A stretch of 64,000 nt of DNA from assembly GCA_965217205.1 (NCBI GenBank), contig OZ244254.1:2666001-2730000 (forward strand), given 5' to 3'. Within the stretch, counting starts at the first letter, position 1. Every line of letters starts with the position of its first letter. The position numbers and the translations under genes were made by a program. This DNA comes from Maricaulis sp947259345 (GTDB lineage: Bacteria > Pseudomonadota > Alphaproteobacteria > Caulobacterales > Maricaulaceae). Shown here one piece after another: positions 15,743 to 24,048 of this stretch. The notes under the pieces are model-generated. The model saw nothing but the letters and a program-made list of their open reading frames with translations, was not told the origin of the DNA and made no database searches.

Positions 15743-17011
15743 GTGCTGACGCCCTCCCTGTCGATCTTCGCCAATCAGGCCTACCGCCACTACTGGATCA
15801 TGCGGCAATTGCTGTCGGCGGCGCGTCAGATGCAGGCCGTGGCGATCGGCTGGCAGGTCTATGATGTGGCCCGCCAGACCCGCTCGGTCGAGGAATCGGC
15901 CTTGTTGCTCGGCTTTGTCGGCCTGGCCATGTTCGCGCCGGTCTTCTTCCTCTCCCTGCTGGGTGGCCAGGCGGCTGACCGGCTCGACCGCAAACTCATC
16001 CTGGTCGTGACCAATCTGATCCGGGTCGCCTGTGCGTGCGCCCTCGCCGTCAGCCCCTTCTTCACCGGACCTGTTACCCTGGTGATCGTCTTTGGCGCCG
16101 CGACCTTCCTGGGCGTGACCCACGCCTTTTCACCGGCCGCCTCGAGCGCGCTGATGGCGCGGATTGTGCCGCGCGAGGACATGCGCCAGGCCATTGCCTG
16201 GAATTCGCTCGGTTTCCAGGGCGCCGCGATCGGCGGGCCGGCGATTGGCGGCCTGCTCTATATATTGGGGCCGACAACCGTCTATCTGGTCAGCGCCGGC
16301 ATGCTGGTCGTTGCGACGGTTTTCATTGCCACCGCCCGGACACCGCGGCACGAGAAGCTGGAAGGTCAGCGCGGCCTGTCCATGGTCATCGAGGGTCTGC
16401 GCTATGTGCGCGACAACAAGGTGGTGCTGGGCGCGATCTCTCTGGACCTGGTCGTGGTCCTGTTCGGCGGCGTAACCGCTCTGCTGCCGGTTTTCGCCCG
16501 GGATGTCCTGCATACCGACACGGTCGGACTGGGCCTGCTGCGCACCGCGCCGGCCATCGGCGCCGCCATCATCGCCCTCTTGCTGGCGACGCGCCCGCTG
16601 ACCCGGCGTATCGGCGCCTGGATGTTGGGCGCCATCGCTGTCTATGGCGTCGCCATGATCGGCTTCGCCCTGTCGGAAGTCCTGATCCTGTCCATGATTG
16701 CGCTTGCCGTGACCGGGGCTGCCGACATGATCTCGGTCTTCATCCGCCAGTCCATCATCCAGCTGGCCACGCCGATGGGGATGCGCGGTCGCGTGTCGGC
16801 GGTGGAGTTCATCTTCATCTCCGCCTCCAACGAGCTTGGCGAGTTCGAGTCGGGCGTGGCCGCCCGCTTCATGGGGCCGATCGGCGCCGTGCTGCTCGGT
16901 GGCGGCATGGCCCTCATCACGGCGGCCGCCTGGTTCCGCCTCTTCCCGCAACTGGCGAAGACCGACGAGCTGGACCATGTCGACGAGGAGCCCGCCCGTC
17001 CGACGGGCTGA
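15743..17011 (+). CDS. MFS transporter (EntS-like exporter family)
   Basis: A 422-residue inner-membrane protein with about eleven or twelve hydrophobic helices, of the MFS_3/EntS group. Family marks include YWIMRQLLSAARQMQAVAIGWQVYD at the first helix, GGQAADRLDRKL (the cytoplasmic 2-3 loop motif), and late RVSAVEFIFISASNELGEFESG, a signature of the EntS-type branch. Substrate unknown; relatives export siderophores or small hydrophobic compounds. The start is GTG 15743. It is divergent from the repeat-protein genes; 15492-15742 contains only the shared upstream region. Located between infC and rpmI, it helps split that operon. Confidence 0.88.
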   Translation: MLTPSLSIFANQAYRHYWIMRQLLSAARQMQAVAIGWQVYDVARQTRSVEESALLLGFVGLAMFAPVFFLSLLGGQAADRLDRKLILVVTNLIRVACACALAVSPFFTGPVTLVIVFGAATFLGVTHAFSPAASSALMARIVPREDMRQAIAWNSLGFQGAAIGGPAIGGLLYILGPTTVYLVSAGMLVVATVFIATARTPRHEKLEGQRGLSMVIEGLRYVRDNKVVLGAISLDLVVVLFGGVTALLPVFARDVLHTDTVGLGLLRTAPAIGAAIIALLLATRPLTRRIGAWMLGAIAVYGVAMIGFALSEVLILSMIALAVTGAADMISVFIRQSIIQLATPMGMRGRVSAVEFIFISASNELGEFESGVAARFMGPIGAVLLGGGMALITAAAWFRLFPQLAKTDELDHVDEEPARPTG

Positions 17012-17040
17012 GACACAGCGGCGCGCGCACGCTCAAACAA

Positions 17041-17067
17041 AAACGGCGCCACGCGGGGCGCCGTTTT
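17041..17067. terminator. Bidirectional hairpin terminator
   Basis: AAACGGCGCC (17041-17050) pairs perfectly with GGCGCCGTTT (17057-17066) across a six-base loop. T- and A-rich flanks let it stop the MFS gene on the plus strand and infC on the minus strand, which means infC is terminated alone here. Confidence 0.82.
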
Positions 17068-17090
17068 CGTGTCGGATCGGCTTGGTCCGC

Positions 17091-17630
17091 TTAGCGCGGT
17101 GCCATCACCATGACCATGAGACGACCTTCGAGCTTGGGCTCGAACTCGACCTTGGCGATCTCACCGAAGTCTTCCTTGACCCGGTTCATGATATCCATGC
17201 CGCGATCCTGGTGGGCCATTTCACGGCCCCGGAAACGCAGGGTCACCTTGACCTTGTCGCCGGCCTCGAAAAAGCGCGTCATCGCCTTCGTCTTCACCTG
17301 ATAGTCGTGAATGTCGATGTTCGGACGCATCTTGATCTCCTTGATCTCGACGGTCTTCTGCTTCTTCTTGGCCTCGGCCTTTTTCTTCTGATCCTGGTAT
17401 TTCAGCTTGCCATAATCGACGATCTTGCAGACAGGCGGATCGGCATTGGGCGACACTTCAACGAGGTCGAGTCCGGCTTCATCGGCCGCTTCCAGCGCCG
17501 CTTCAGTCGGCATAATGCCTTGTTTTTCTCCAGTTTCGTCGATCAGGAGCACCCGCGGTACGCGGATATCCCGGTTAATGCGCGGGCCCTCTTTCTTGGG
17601 CGGTTGCGCAGCGTGCGGTCTACGGGCTAT
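17091..17630 (-). CDS. infC: Translation initiation factor IF-3
   Basis: 179 residues if started at ATA 17630. The frame stays open upstream of the first ATG (17552) and encodes the expected IF3 N-terminus RRPHAAQPPKKEGPRINRDI followed by RVPRVLLIDETGE, so an ATG start would remove conserved sequence. AGGGAG is well placed before ATA GCC CGT. Rare AUU/AUC/AUA starts are a known trait of infC, where IF3 discriminates against its own start codon. Domains: N-terminal (about 15-80), basic linker helix DQKKKAEAKKKQK, C-terminal ribosome-binding domain (about 95-175). It is monocistronic here, bounded by terminators on both sides. Confidence 0.95.
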   Translation of the reverse strand: MARRPHAAQPPKKEGPRINRDIRVPRVLLIDETGEKQGIMPTEAALEAADEAGLDLVEVSPNADPPVCKIVDYGKLKYQDQKKKAEAKKKQKTVEIKEIKMRPNIDIHDYQVKTKAMTRFFEAGDKVKVTLRFRGREMAHQDRGMDIMNRVKEDFGEIAKVEFEPKLEGRLMVMVMAPR

Positions 17631-17709
17631 GGCATCTTCTCCCTTGTGGCCCCAAAGCTGAACCTAACTAATCCTCCCGGGCGGGCGCAGGATCAAGCCC
17701 TAATCAGGC

Positions 17710-17742
17710 CAAAATGCGCCTCAGCTCCGCCGGGAGGCGCGC
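17710..17742 (-). terminator. Hairpin terminator after the glycosyltransferase operon
   Basis: GCGCCTC (17716-17722) and GAGGCGC (17734-17740) form a 7-bp stem; on the minus strand it is followed by ATTTTGG. It lies between the GT9 stop (17785) and the infC start. Confidence 0.6.
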
Positions 17743-17784
17743 ACTATGGTGAAATGAACACAATTGGCAAGCTTGCAGAGCGGT

Positions 17785-18768
17785 TCACGCCGCAGCGGGC
17801 GCATCGGCAAACCCGCCGGCGAAGCGCATGGCGGCAATCGCCTCCTCCGGCGTTACCTGGGCCAGAGTGGTCGCATGCATCAGGATGACGGGCTCGGATC
17901 CACGCGGCGCAATCAGGGCCGGATCTCCGACATCCCCGTATAGCGCCAGCGCCGGTGCGCCCGACGCGGTCAGTAGATGCAAAAGCGGCGTATCTTCGGA
18001 AAAGACAAAACAGGTCCGACGCGCGAGACCCGCGAGCTGCGGCAGTTTCGCCTTGCCGGTAATATCGCGTGCCCCCGGCGTGACCTGCGACACATGACGC
18101 CCGACATCACGCGTATCCGGCCCGCCGATCAAGGCCGGCGTAATCCCGGCCTGCAGCAATTCATGCGCAAGCGCCGCCCATTTTTCCTTTGGCCAGCGCA
18201 AGGCCGGCTTCACACTTTCCCCCGCCGGGGCCAGCAAGGCGAAGGGTCCATTCAGACCAAAATATTCCGGGTCGAGCATGCGAGACTGCTTGGCCAGGAA
18301 ATCGACCCAGCTCGCATCCGGAACCGGCGCCGCACCAAGCGGGTAGCGCGTCGGCTCAAGTCCGAGCGCGGCATTCAGTACGCCCGCAACCGCGTCCGCC
18401 GGATGTTGCCCATCGCCAGCACGCGCCACGACCTCATGCCATTTGCACTTCGAGAACCTGAACAGCCCTTTGATCTTGCGGCTATCCGCACTCCCGACCA
18501 GATCGAAAACCCTGACCGGCTTGGCCAGTTTGATCCGCTTGTCGCGCAGCCCTGTCATTGGCCGGGTATCCGGACAGGCATCGGTCTCAATGACGTTGAA
18601 CCAGGGGCAATGCTTGAGCAGTCCCTCGAAATCCGGCGTCGTCAGCAATACGATCCGGTCGCGGCGATAGGTGTCGCGAATGGTCTTGGCAACTGCCAGC
18701 ATGCGGACGGTCGAGGCCAGATCACCCCAATGAAGAATATAGGTTATGTCGCGCTGCGGATCGGTCAT
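17785..18768 (-). CDS. Glycosyltransferase family 9 (heptosyltransferase-like)
   Basis: 327 residues of the ADP-heptose:LPS heptosyltransferase family. The N-terminal Rossmann domain begins TYILHWGDLASTVRMLAVAKTI and the C-terminal domain has the GT9 nucleotide-sugar block ALLAPAGESVKPALRWPKEKWAALA, then ALIGGPDTRDVG and the SEDTPLLHLLTASGAPALALYGD motif. It probably adds a sugar to the LPS core at the inner face of the membrane. The donor sugar is not determinable. It overlaps the upstream glycosyltransferase 4 gene by ATGA, so the two form one envelope-glycan operon. Confidence 0.88.
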   Translation of the reverse strand: MTDPQRDITYILHWGDLASTVRMLAVAKTIRDTYRRDRIVLLTTPDFEGLLKHCPWFNVIETDACPDTRPMTGLRDKRIKLAKPVRVFDLVGSADSRKIKGLFRFSKCKWHEVVARAGDGQHPADAVAGVLNAALGLEPTRYPLGAAPVPDASWVDFLAKQSRMLDPEYFGLNGPFALLAPAGESVKPALRWPKEKWAALAHELLQAGITPALIGGPDTRDVGRHVSQVTPGARDITGKAKLPQLAGLARRTCFVFSEDTPLLHLLTASGAPALALYGDVGDPALIAPRGSEPVILMHATTLAQVTPEEAIAAMRFAGGFADAPAAA

Positions 18769-19904
18769 GGGTGAGAGTTTAGGACCTCATGATAGACCCG
18801 CAAAGTCGAAGCTTGCAGGGCGCGTGCAGAAAAATGCGTCGTGATGTAATCGCGCGCCGCCATGACCATGTCTGCGCGCTGCTCCGCGCCGAGCGACAGC
18901 GCGGTCGCAATCGCCGCGGAAAGCGCATCCACATCACCCGGCCGCACGCGCCAACCGGTTTCGCCATCGCGCACGACCTCGCGGGCGCCGCCATGATCAG
19001 CGGCGATCACGAGCCGTCCCATCGCCCCCGCCTCGGCGGCGGTGCGCCCGAAGGCCTCCGGCTCGACAGACGGCGTCAGGACCAGGTCACTCAAGGCGAA
19101 GGCCGCCGGCATATCTGAACAATGACCGACACGATGAACCCGGTCCGCCACATCGAGCGCACGAGCCAGTTCATCGAGCTCGGCGGCATAGGCCTCGCGC
19201 CCCTGGGCATCACCGACGAGCAGAAGATGCGGCGCCGATTCCATGGCGGGAAGCGCGGCCAGGGCGCGGATCGCCTCGCGCTGACCCTTCCAGCCGGTCA
19301 GGCGCCCGGGCAGAAGAAGCCTCGGTGCCTCCGCAACATCAAGGCGCCAGGCACGGAACAGCGCTTCGACCCGGGAAGCAGGCACTGCAGCCATATCAAA
19401 GCGGTCCAGGTCCACACCGCGCGGTATCACCACCAGCCGGTCTTCCGGGACACCGTGTTCGCGCCGCACATGGTCGGCAATGAAACTGGAATTGGCGATC
19501 ACCCGCTCACCGGCCGCCATGACCGAATTGTAGCGCCGCTTGAGCCCGGATCGGGCGTTGTAGGTGCCGTGATAGGTGGTGACGAAATGCGCCTCGGTGC
19601 GGTCGCAGGCCCATTTGGCACTCCAGGCCGGCGCCCGCGAGCGGGCATGGACAATCTGCACGCGCTCGCGCCGGATGATCTCGATCAGGGCGCGCATATT
19701 GGACCACAATGTCAGCGGGTTCTTGCTCGCCACGGGCAGTCGGATCAGCTCGCCCCCGACCGCAGCCAGTTCTGGCTCTAGCCGCCCCCCTTCACTGACA
19801 ACCAGCGCCCGGCCTCCTGCCTCGACCACCGCTTCGGCGACCTCCAGCGTCGTGCGTTCAGCACCGCCGGCTTCGAGTTCGGGGATGACCTGGAGAATGA
19901 TCAT
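18765..19904 (-). CDS. Glycosyltransferase family 4
   Basis: 379 residues, GT-B fold. The N-terminal half starts IILQVIPELEAGGAERTTLEVA, typical of GT4 enzymes with a glycine-rich acceptor loop. The C-terminal half has RLLLPGRLTGWKGQREAIRAL and the E-x7-E motif as EAFGRTAAE within SVEPEAFGRTAAEAGAMG, which binds the nucleotide sugar. It probably extends LPS or another surface glycan with the GT9 enzyme encoded directly after it. Start ATG 19904 leaves 213 bp to the divergent TPR gene; that stretch has no convincing gene. Confidence 0.9.
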   Translation of the reverse strand: MIILQVIPELEAGGAERTTLEVAEAVVEAGGRALVVSEGGRLEPELAAVGGELIRLPVASKNPLTLWSNMRALIEIIRRERVQIVHARSRAPAWSAKWACDRTEAHFVTTYHGTYNARSGLKRRYNSVMAAGERVIANSSFIADHVRREHGVPEDRLVVIPRGVDLDRFDMAAVPASRVEALFRAWRLDVAEAPRLLLPGRLTGWKGQREAIRALAALPAMESAPHLLLVGDAQGREAYAAELDELARALDVADRVHRVGHCSDMPAAFALSDLVLTPSVEPEAFGRTAAEAGAMGRLVIAADHGGAREVVRDGETGWRVRPGDVDALSAAIATALSLGAEQRADMVMAARDYITTHFSARALQASTLRVYHEVLNSHP

Positions 19905-20117
19905 GAAAGGGAGGGAATCCTCATCAGCGCCGAGCAGGTCTCGTCCAGCTGTTGCTCCCTTTTTTCATAGCTCGGCCCGGAAAACAAACCTCTGTTTCGC
20001 CGGCCTGCTGTGTGGAGAGGGACTATCCTGGTCGGGCTGTTCTGCATTATGGCAAGGGTCGGGATCGGCGACGCGGGGGCGCGCGATCCGGCGTCAGTCC
20101 TGTGTTGGAGTTGTCCC

Positions 20118-20801
20118 ATGCGTTATGCCCTGCCCGCCTGCCTTCTCGCTCTGGCCCTCGCCCTGGCCCTCACACCGGCCCTGCTGGCCCAAACCGATGC
20201 GGCCTATCGCGAGCGGATACGGTTTGACACCTGCCTCGGCCAGATCCAGCTCGATTCCAGCGAGGCGCTCGAGCAGGCACAGACCTGGCGCCTCGAGGGC
20301 GGCGGCTGGCCGGCCGAAGTGTGCGAGGCCCGCGCCCTGATCGCGCTGGGCGAGCCGGAAATCGGGGCCGACATCCTCGTCAATCTGTCAAACGGTCTCG
20401 CCGTCGGCATGGTCGAAACCGAACGGGCCGAACTGCTAACCCTCGCCGGCGACACCCGCTTTGCCGAAGGCCTGATCGACGCCGCGGCCGAGGCCTATAG
20501 CGCTGCGCTGGACCTTCAGCCGGACGCCATTCCGACCCGGCTCGCCCGGGCGCAGCTTCGCGCCGAAACGCGGGACTGGGATGGCCTGGTCGAGGATGCT
20601 GACGCGCTCGTGGAGCAGGCACCATACCTGGCCGCTGGCTGGCGGTATCGGGGTCAGGTGCATCTCGCGCGCGGTGAACTGGATGCAGCCTGGGCGGCGA
20701 TGGAGAATGCGCGCGAGCAGGAACCCGATGATATCCCTTCCCTGCTCCTGCGTGGCGCAATTCTGGAAGCACGACGCACCGCGCCCGGCAATGAAGAGTG
20801 A
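20118..20801 (+). CDS. Secreted TPR-repeat protein
   Basis: 227 residues: a signal peptide (MRYALPACLLALALALALTPALLAQ) and tetratricopeptide-like helix pairs from about residue 100 on, such as AAEAYSAALDLQPDAIPTRLARAQL and AGWRYRGQVHLARGELDAAWAAMENA. Such proteins act as periplasmic or outer-membrane-associated scaffolds; the partner is unknown. ATG 20118 is chosen because GGAG at 20107-20110 is well spaced and the signal peptide begins there. It ends one base before the convergent diguanylate cyclase. Confidence 0.82.
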   Translation: MRYALPACLLALALALALTPALLAQTDAAYRERIRFDTCLGQIQLDSSEALEQAQTWRLEGGGWPAEVCEARALIALGEPEIGADILVNLSNGLAVGMVETERAELLTLAGDTRFAEGLIDAAAEAYSAALDLQPDAIPTRLARAQLRAETRDWDGLVEDADALVEQAPYLAAGWRYRGQVHLARGELDAAWAAMENAREQEPDDIPSLLLRGAILEARRTAPGNEE

Positions 20802-21773
20802 TCAGCCTGCCGCGCGCAGGCCGTGATCCGGCTGAGACTGGCCATTGTCGAGCTCAACCCGGTTTCGTCCCCCGGACTTGGCACGATAGAGTGCGGCGTC
20901 CGCCGCCTGCAAAAGCAGGTCCGGCGCGGCAATCAGATCGTCATGACCGAGGCTGGCGATGCCGAGGCTGGCCGTCACCGGAATCGCGACACCCGCCTCT
21001 GTCTTGATGGTCATGGCTTCGACCGCCGCGCGAATTCGCTCACCGGCCAGCGCCGCCGAGTGCAGACCGGCGCCGGGGAATACAATGCAGAATTCCTCGC
21101 CACCCAGCCGCCCCAGCATGTCGCCATCACGCAAACAGGCCTGGATGGCATCAACCGTCTCGATAAGCACTGCGTCGCCCGCTGCGTGGCCATGCTCGTC
21201 ATTGATCGTCTTGAAGTGATCGAGATCGACCATGACGACGGAGAGCGGCGTGTCGTCACGGGTCGCATACTGGGCCTTCATCTCGAGATACTGCATGAAG
21301 GCGCGGCGATTGGCGGCGCCGGTCAGGGCGTCGGTTTCGGCCAGACGCCGGAATTGTTTCTGCATCCGCACCAGGCGGCTGGCGGCCCGCAGCCGGGCCC
21401 GTAATTCGGTCATGTTGACCGGCTTGCGGATGAAATCATCCGCCCCCGCATCCAGCGATTCCTCGAGTCGGCGGTCTTCGCCGGACGCCGTGATGACGAT
21501 GGTGTAGACGGACTCGGTCTCGGTGTTCGATTTCAGCGACCAGCAGGCCTCCAGGCCAGACACTGATCCGACCTCAATTCCCGTCAGGAAAATGTCGACC
21601 GGCATCAAGTTCAGGAAATTGAGCGCCTCCTCGGCCGTCGAGGCCGTCTGGACCGAATAACCCGCCTGGCGGACCGCTTCGGACAGGATGCGCAATTGCA
21701 CGGAACTGCTCTCGCAGATCAAAACCGAGATGGCCTCGGGCGACATATCGCTTTGAAAATCTGCCGACGTCAT
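20802..21773 (-). CDS. Diguanylate cyclase with degenerate receiver domain (PleD-like)
   Basis: 323 residues: an N-terminal receiver fold (14-135) and a GGDEF domain (about 145-310). The cyclase is intact: GGEEF at 224-228, MVDLDHFKTIND for metal and GTP, and an RDGD inhibitory site at 215-218, exactly five residues before GGEEF, giving c-di-GMP feedback. The receiver is degenerate: Thr64 replaces the phosphoacceptor Asp (IFLTGIEV), and the first of the N-terminal acidic pair is Cys20 with Glu21 kept; Lys117 remains. It therefore probably senses something other than phosphorylation or acts as a dimerisation module. It makes cyclic di-GMP, the signal for motile-to-sessile transitions. Confidence 0.9.
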   Translation of the reverse strand: MTSADFQSDMSPEAISVLICESSSVQLRILSEAVRQAGYSVQTASTAEEALNFLNLMPVDIFLTGIEVGSVSGLEACWSLKSNTETESVYTIVITASGEDRRLEESLDAGADDFIRKPVNMTELRARLRAASRLVRMQKQFRRLAETDALTGAANRRAFMQYLEMKAQYATRDDTPLSVVMVDLDHFKTINDEHGHAAGDAVLIETVDAIQACLRDGDMLGRLGGEEFCIVFPGAGLHSAALAGERIRAAVEAMTIKTEAGVAIPVTASLGIASLGHDDLIAAPDLLLQAADAALYRAKSGGRNRVELDNGQSQPDHGLRAAG

Positions 21774-21897
21774 TTCGCGCCGCCTTCAATCAGACCTGTC
21801 ATGACATCGCCCCCCCGAACGTCGTGTCATCATCATGCTCAAGGGGTCAGGCTAGCTCCGAAAAGGATAATATCCTCTCAATACGAAACCGGATTTC

Positions 21898-23016
21898 TTA
21901 TTCAGCCCCAGACAGGAGGCGGCGCCATTCGGCTCTGACATCCGCGTCCGTTTCAGCATCAAGCGCCGCGGCCGACGCCGCGCGGGCGCGCTCATCATCA
22001 AGCCGGGCAAGCGCCCACACGGCCATGGCCCGCACCGCCGGCGCCGCATCTCCCAGCGCCGCCTCGACCGAGGGGATCAGGCCGGCATCGCCGGAATTGC
22101 CGATCGCGATCATGACATTGCGGACAAAGCGGTCACGACCGATCCGCTTGACCGGCGAGGCGGTGAAAACCTGTCGGAATCCGGCATCATCGAGCGCTGC
22201 CAGCTCGGCCAGCAAAGGCCCCTTGAGCTCTGGCCTCGGATGGAATGCCATCTCATTGCTGGTCTGCGCGAACTTGTTCCAGGGGCACACGGCGAGACAG
22301 TCATCACAGCCATAAATGCGATTGCCCATGGGCGCGCGGAACTCGACCGGGATGACACCCTTGTGCTCGATGGTCAGATAGGAAATGCAACGCCGCGCAT
22401 CGAGCCGGTAAGGCTGCGGGAAGGCGTCGGTCGGGCAGATATCGAGACAGGCCCGGCAGGAGCCGCAAGTGTCGCGCTCGGGCGCGTCCGGTTCCAGCTC
22501 GGCCGCGGTCAGCATCACACCCAGGAAGAGCCAGGAGCCGAATTCGCGGCTCACAAGATTGGTGTGTTTACCCTGCCAGCCGACACCCGCTTTTTCCGCC
22601 AACGGCTTTTCCATCAGCGGCGCGGTATCGACAAACACCTTCACCGGCTGGCCGGTTTTCTCGGCAAAGGCCCGGGCGAGATGCTTGAGCCGCTTCTTGA
22701 GGAGGTCGTGATAGTCGGCGTTTTGCGCATAGACGCTAACCACGCCTTCCGATCGCCGCTCAAGCAGGGGCAGCGGGTCCTGCTCCGGTCCGTAGTTCAA
22801 ACCGACAACCACCGCCGACTTCGCGTCCGGCCACATGGCGGTTGGATGCTGGCGCCGTTCCAGCGTGTCTTCCATCCAGACCATCGAGCCGTGATGGCCG
22901 TCGGCGATGAATTCGGCCAATCGCTCACCGGCGGGCCAGGCTTCGTCCGCCCGACAGATGCGGGCGGTGGAGAAACCGAGCTCGAGGGCGAGGGATTTGA
23001 GAGAGTCCGGCGACAT
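21898..23016 (-). CDS. queG: Epoxyqueuosine reductase
   Basis: 372 residues, full length. It performs the last step of queuosine synthesis in tRNA, reducing epoxyqueuosine with cobalamin and two [4Fe-4S] clusters. Visible marks: VFVDTAPLMEKPLAEKAGVGWQGKHTNLV in the cobalamin-binding domain, CGSCRACLDICP for the first cluster, and CDDCLAVCPWN for the second. A HEAT-like C-terminal region (about 310-365) with GDAAPAVRAMAVWALARL binds tRNA. It is followed on the minus strand by the region upstream of the cyclase (21774-21897), which has no gene. Confidence 0.97.
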   Translation of the reverse strand: MSPDSLKSLALELGFSTARICRADEAWPAGERLAEFIADGHHGSMVWMEDTLERRQHPTAMWPDAKSAVVVGLNYGPEQDPLPLLERRSEGVVSVYAQNADYHDLLKKRLKHLARAFAEKTGQPVKVFVDTAPLMEKPLAEKAGVGWQGKHTNLVSREFGSWLFLGVMLTAAELEPDAPERDTCGSCRACLDICPTDAFPQPYRLDARRCISYLTIEHKGVIPVEFRAPMGNRIYGCDDCLAVCPWNKFAQTSNEMAFHPRPELKGPLLAELAALDDAGFRQVFTASPVKRIGRDRFVRNVMIAIGNSGDAGLIPSVEAALGDAAPAVRAMAVWALARLDDERARAASAAALDAETDADVRAEWRRLLSGAE

Positions 23017-23030
23017 TGCGCTCCCGCCGG

Positions 23031-24026
23031 CTAGAGTTCCGACGCCAAGCGTATCCGCTCGGCATTCAAGACATCCCGGGCCGCCTCATAGGCTGTCAGC
23101 TCATCGGCGAATTCGAAGGTCGCCTCGGAGCCGCCCGCCGCGATACGGTCGGGCAGGCCGTCAAAGATCGCCGCGCCGTCGATCTCGACCTGGAAACTCT
23201 CGGGAAAACTGCTCAGCATGACATCCAGCGCATCCATCATGCGCTCCGCCTCAGGGCTGGTGCGCGGGACGCGCGCGAATTCGGCCTGCATGGTTCGCAG
23301 CAGTGCGGCTGCCTGATCGACTTCACGACCGACGGCGCGCTGGTTTTCTGCGAATACGGCCTGCGGATCGTCCACCGCGTGCTCGGATGGCTCGCCGCCG
23401 AAGGAAAGACGGCCCAGCTCAAGGCCGATAATCGCGCTTTCAATGTTGAGGAGCGTCGCCCGCAGCAGCGGGCCCTGTGGATGGCGGGCATCAACGGAAT
23501 CGAGCGCCGCCTCGAGGTTTGCCACCTGGCCGGAATAATAGTTCTGGAGCACGGCATAGCGCGCCTCGTAAATCGCATAGTCATCAACCGGTTTTCCGGC
23601 AATGTCCTGGCGCGCTGCATCCTCGGCGACATCGAGGACCTCACTGACAAGTTCGAATCCGGAATCCAGATTGCGCGTCAGCGTATCGACAATCTTTTCC
23701 TTGCCGTCGGGAACCATCTCCGGCCCCTCACGCAAAACCTCGACACGCGCCTCGAGGCCTGCCAGCGCGGTATCGAGTTCGCGACGCCAAGCATCGAGGC
23801 CGGCCTCGCCCTCGGCTTCACTGATCAGCCCTTCACGGACCGAGACACCATACTCGTCGGCCTCGAAGATACGTTCCATCAAGGCCATAATCTCGGTATT
23901 GGTCTGGTTGACCTCAGAACTCCAGGCGATAAACGCCCGCGCGGGGCCCATCGGATCGGACTCCTGAGCGTGCGTCATGGCTCCGCCTGACCATAGCCAG
24001 ACCAAAATCACCAGAACTGTACGCAT
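23031..24026 (-). CDS. Secreted helical protein, function unknown
   Basis: 331 residues: signal peptide (MRTVLVILVWLWSGGAMTHAQES) then an almost wholly helical, acidic protein rich in Glu, Ala and Leu without cysteines (e.g. LDTALAGLEARVEVLREGPEMV and RLSFGGEPSEHAVDD). Heptad-like stretches suggest coiled coils. No family is recognised. ATG 24026 is chosen over upstream in-frame starts because it begins the signal peptide and avoids overlap with the fzlA-like gene. It lies 22 bp after that gene and 14 bp before queG, so the three are probably one transcript. A periplasmic role is inferred from the signal only. Confidence 0.72.
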   Translation of the reverse strand: MRTVLVILVWLWSGGAMTHAQESDPMGPARAFIAWSSEVNQTNTEIMALMERIFEADEYGVSVREGLISEAEGEAGLDAWRRELDTALAGLEARVEVLREGPEMVPDGKEKIVDTLTRNLDSGFELVSEVLDVAEDAARQDIAGKPVDDYAIYEARYAVLQNYYSGQVANLEAALDSVDARHPQGPLLRATLLNIESAIIGLELGRLSFGGEPSEHAVDDPQAVFAENQRAVGREVDQAAALLRTMQAEFARVPRTSPEAERMMDALDVMLSSFPESFQVEIDGAAIFDGLPDRIAAGGSEATFEFADELTAYEAARDVLNAERIRLASEL

Positions 24027-24048
24027 ACCACCCCCCATAGAGCTCGGT

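Noticed and set aside
17091..17552. infC starting at ATG 17552
   Set aside because: It would remove the conserved IF3 N-terminus that is present in frame upstream.
19905..20117. Small minus-strand frame (about 72 codons) between the GT4 and TPR genes
   Set aside because: No ribosome site, no motif, and it would overlap the divergent promoter region.
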